A stretch of 64,000 nt of DNA from positions 1,612,001-1,676,000 of the forward strand of contig JAFBJZ010000952.1 of NCBI GenBank assembly GCA_016785225.1, written 5' to 3'. Below are positions 61,252 to 64,000 of the stretch, piece by piece. This stretch comes from Psettodes erumei. Taxonomy: Eukaryota; Chordata; Actinopteri; Pleuronectiformes; Psettodidae. Below the pieces are notes generated by a model that made no database searches, was not told the DNA's origin, and worked only from the letters and a program-made list of their open reading frames with translations. The position numbers were made by a program, and so were the translations under genes. Positions within the stretch are counted from its first letter, which is position 1. Each line of letters begins with the position of its first letter.

Positions 61252-64000
61252 ATGGCGCAATACAAAGGAGCTGCCAGTGAGGCGGGGAGAGCCATGCAGC
61301 TGATGAAAAAACGAGAAAAAGAAAGAGAGCAGCTCGAACAGCTGAAGCAGAAGATCGCAGAGGTTTGGAGCCTTTTGACCCCCGATTACAATAGCTTTAT
61401 CAGTCACATTGTATCACTGAGAAATAACTTGTGTCTTTGTCAAACATAATTATAACCGTCGCAGTATGTGGAACCGTGCGGGCCAGCGACCTGCAGGGTC
61501 CGTGAAGGGGTCATCGTTGCAGATAATAGCAGAATGCTAAGCTTTGACACAAAGCACCCCTCGCTGTTATTACAGCGCCTTAAAGCAGTGAAGGCTAACT
61601 TCATCTTGACTCGCTCTCTGCCATGTTTCCGCCTCCTTCCAGGACAACATGGTCAAGTCCAACATTGATAAGAAGTTCTCAGCTCACTATGATGCTGTGG
61701 AGGCAGAGCTGAAGTCCAGCACAGTAGGTCAGTATCTTTGCTGTTCCACACGAACCTGTCCCTATTAACCTAATGAGGAAGCATCTGGACGCACTGTGGA
61801 TCTGACAGCTGAAAGTCTGTGACTGAGTTTATTAGATGAGAATGCTGTGTCGGAAGGAGTCAAGGATTTGAGCTGACACATCAGCACCCAAAAGAAAGCC
61901 ACATGCAGAGAAAAAACAGAATTACTGTACACTGTAGATTATACCATTTTTGACATCATCACTGCCTGACATATGAATGTGAATCTTGTTTGATCACTTG
62001 TGTTGTCATATCATGTGTGTTATGATTCGATCAGGTCTGGTGACGCTGAATGATATGAAGGCCAAGCAGGAGGCGCTGGTGAAGGAGAGGGAGAAACAGC
62101 TGGCCAAAAAGGAGCAGTCCAAGGAGCTCCAGCTGTGAGTCATCACTGCGTGTCCCACTTGCTCACACAGTAGTGTTTGGTTGCTGATGTAGAGCACATG
62201 TCTCTGAGGGTGGCAGCGCTGTCGTATCTGGGGATTCCAATGAAGCACAGCCCTAAAACATCACAGTGTGTGTGTGTGTGCAACACCTTCCTGGATGATA
62301 TCAAGTTGTCTTCCACAGTGCCAACAAATGAATGAGAGGCTGGTGTTTTGTTTTGTTTTTATCCACACAGAGCTGCTGTTGGTCTGAACGCAGCCTGAGA
62401 CTAGTGCTGGCTCAAGATGAGCAAACTATGAATCTTTTCTACGGCTACTTTTGACAGAAATCTAGTTTTAAGCTGGTACATGCAGCTTCTTGGAAATAGC
62501 TGCATACTGAACTTCAAATATATAGTTATATATATGGCAGCTGTCATGGATGGTACGAGTTGGTCGACTTCTCTCATTGTAAAACTGAAGTAACTGCTTC
62601 GGCACACTTATTATTTATATAAATAGTTGTAAGTGTTTCAAGTGTTAATAGCCTGTTGTGTGATTGAGAAGGATTTTCTTTTATCTGTTTCCAAGCAGCA
62701 TATCAACTGTAACCTCTATCTATTCCTCCGACACATCAGACCAAATGACAAGATCGTCACAGATTTTTCCAGCTTTCGTATTTCATCTTTCATCTGTTCG
62801 AGTAATTTGAAGTAAATGTGAGAGTAATTACGAGTGCTTTGAAGTAAACAATCCACATGGGTGTTCCTGTGCCATTGGAAACAAAAATATCCTTATTTAA
62901 AGGAAACAATCTTTCAGCTTCAGGGTATTTACTTTGTACTGTTCCAAGGAAGAGCAAAACAAGTTTAAATTGGTTGGTGTGCAGCCTGACATGTTTCATC
63001 AAGTGTATCAGAGCTGAGTATTAACAGGAGAGGCAGAACCTTGTTTTGCTGGGTTCTCCTTAAACATGTTATGTCACTTTTTCTTTAAGTTCTGCAAAGG
63101 AAATGTGCTGTTCATTGAAAACGTATCACGATTTTTCACCACTTGTGTTTCCTTTTCTCTTTCTGCAGCAAACTAGAGAAGCAGAAAGAGAGGAAGAGAA
63201 AGGAGGAGCAGAAGAGGAAAATAGCCAGCTTGTCCTTTAATCCTGAAGACGAAGAAGAAGAGGAGGAGGAAAATGAAGACGAGGAGGACTGTGAGTACTG
63301 ATGTTGGGGAGCTGAAGAGGAAGCGCCGCACTGAGTCTGTTTTCATTTGATCATTGTGCAGCGTATGCTTTTTTTAAGGCACCACTTCCATGTTAACAGA
63401 TTAGGTTCACATTTTGGTTCTGGCGTTTCACTTTAATGAAAGTTTGATGAGGAGGATGAAGCTGCAGATGGTTAAGCTCAGCATAAAGAATGGAAACTGA
63501 GGCAAACAACTGGCAGGAGGAGGCCTCCAGACATAAACCCCTGCTAAATCACAGCTTTTCTTTTTTCCCCTGGTTTCTATACCGATTAAACAAACGAGGG
63601 ATACTGTGTTCACTGCGTTTGTCTAACAGATGGAATGATTTTTTCTCATAGATGCTCCAGTTAAAAAGAAACTGGGGAAAAATCCAGACGTGGACACAAG
63701 TTTCCTCCCCGATCGGGACAGAGAGGTGAGGTCGAGGATAGTGAAAAGTTTTTGGAGCTCCTCTTGGTTCTCACTTTACTGTGTGGTGACGTGAGGTTGT
63801 TTCAGCTTCACAAGTTGCTCCACAGATGTTTGTGCTTTGTGGCACCTCATCGCAAATCACACTACAACCTCCGGGAGTGTTTGAAGCTCTGCTTTACCTG
63901 GCAAGCTGCAGAAGAACGCACAAATAGAGCCACAAGCAGGGCGAGTTGATAACACGCAAAACCAGACTCAACCAGAGAGACCTTTGCAAATGTCTGCTGA
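61252..64000 (+). CDS. fam50a: FAM50A, first five coding exons (runs off window)
   Basis: Exons 61252-61362, 61643-61727, 62035-62134, 63169-63290 and 63652-63725 give the first 164 residues in phase; the human protein has 339, so the remainder lies beyond the window. The start MAQYKGAASEAGRAM is virtually invariant in the family. KKFSAHYDAVEAELKSSTVG, LVTLNDMKAKQEALVKER and KNPDVDTSFLPDRDRE follow, with a Lys/Arg/Glu-rich coiled-coil stretch and an acidic run (EDEEEEEEENEDEED) between. FAM50A is a nuclear protein associated with the spliceosome; human variants cause an X-linked intellectual disability (Armfield syndrome). The first donor (GAG then GTTTGG) is weak but keeps phase. The last exon ends with donor GTGAGG at 63,726 and the sequence after it is intron. 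Confidence 0.95.

Noticed and set aside
1..64000. CRISPR array, operon, prophage or toxin-antitoxin system
   Set aside because: All real genes are spliced vertebrate genes; tandem repeats are simple microsatellites without spacers.

Overview
The window is vertebrate nuclear DNA, most likely from a ray-finned (teleost, probably percomorph) fish. It is AT-rich and intron-dense. Every confident gene is split by GT-AG introns, and proteins rebuilt across the splice sites match vertebrate families end to end. The repeats (Tc1-like transposon, L2/CR1-type LINE fragments, a tRNA-derived SINE, recurrent MITE-like repeats, many TG microsatellites) are the usual teleost set. No bacterial, phage, CRISPR or operon feature is present. 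Gene names rest on recalled family sequences; no search was run.

Layout. 1-16,300: no confident gene. It holds a SINE (7,985-8,215), two degenerate LINE copies (9,825-10,660 and 13,850-15,700), two near-perfect short hairpins (2,396-2,437 and 6,935-6,977), TG repeats, and one orphan minus-strand open exon with good splice signals (9,381-9,594). 16,309-23,050: gss (glutathione synthetase), minus strand, 12 coding exons, 476 codons, with a probable non-coding first exon and a CCAAT-rich promoter. 23,610-24,990: a decayed, right-truncated Tc1/mariner element behind that promoter. 25,618-27,849: a four-exon NUDT16-family Nudix hydrolase, plus strand. 29,400-54,844: arhgap4 (srGAP family Rho GTPase-activating protein), plus strand, 23 coding exons, 948 aa, with a probable distant non-coding first exon near 29.9 kb. 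57,666-60,353: a divergent caveolin (caveolin-2-like), three coding exons, 204 aa, plus strand. 61,252 to the window end: fam50a, plus strand, first five coding exons.

The genes do not form one pathway: gss makes glutathione, the Nudix enzyme probably acts on capped RNA or nucleotides, arhgap4 controls Rho GTPases and membrane curvature, caveolin coats membrane pits, and fam50a is a nuclear splicing-associated protein. The informative feature is the order arhgap4 - caveolin - fam50a. Human ARHGAP4 and FAM50A both lie in Xq28 but with no caveolin, while in the paralogous human region 3p25 the srGAP gene SRGAP3 lies near CAV3. The caveolin here may therefore be a caveolin that mammals lost. I found no evidence of a wholly new biological system; the divergent caveolin is the best lead.
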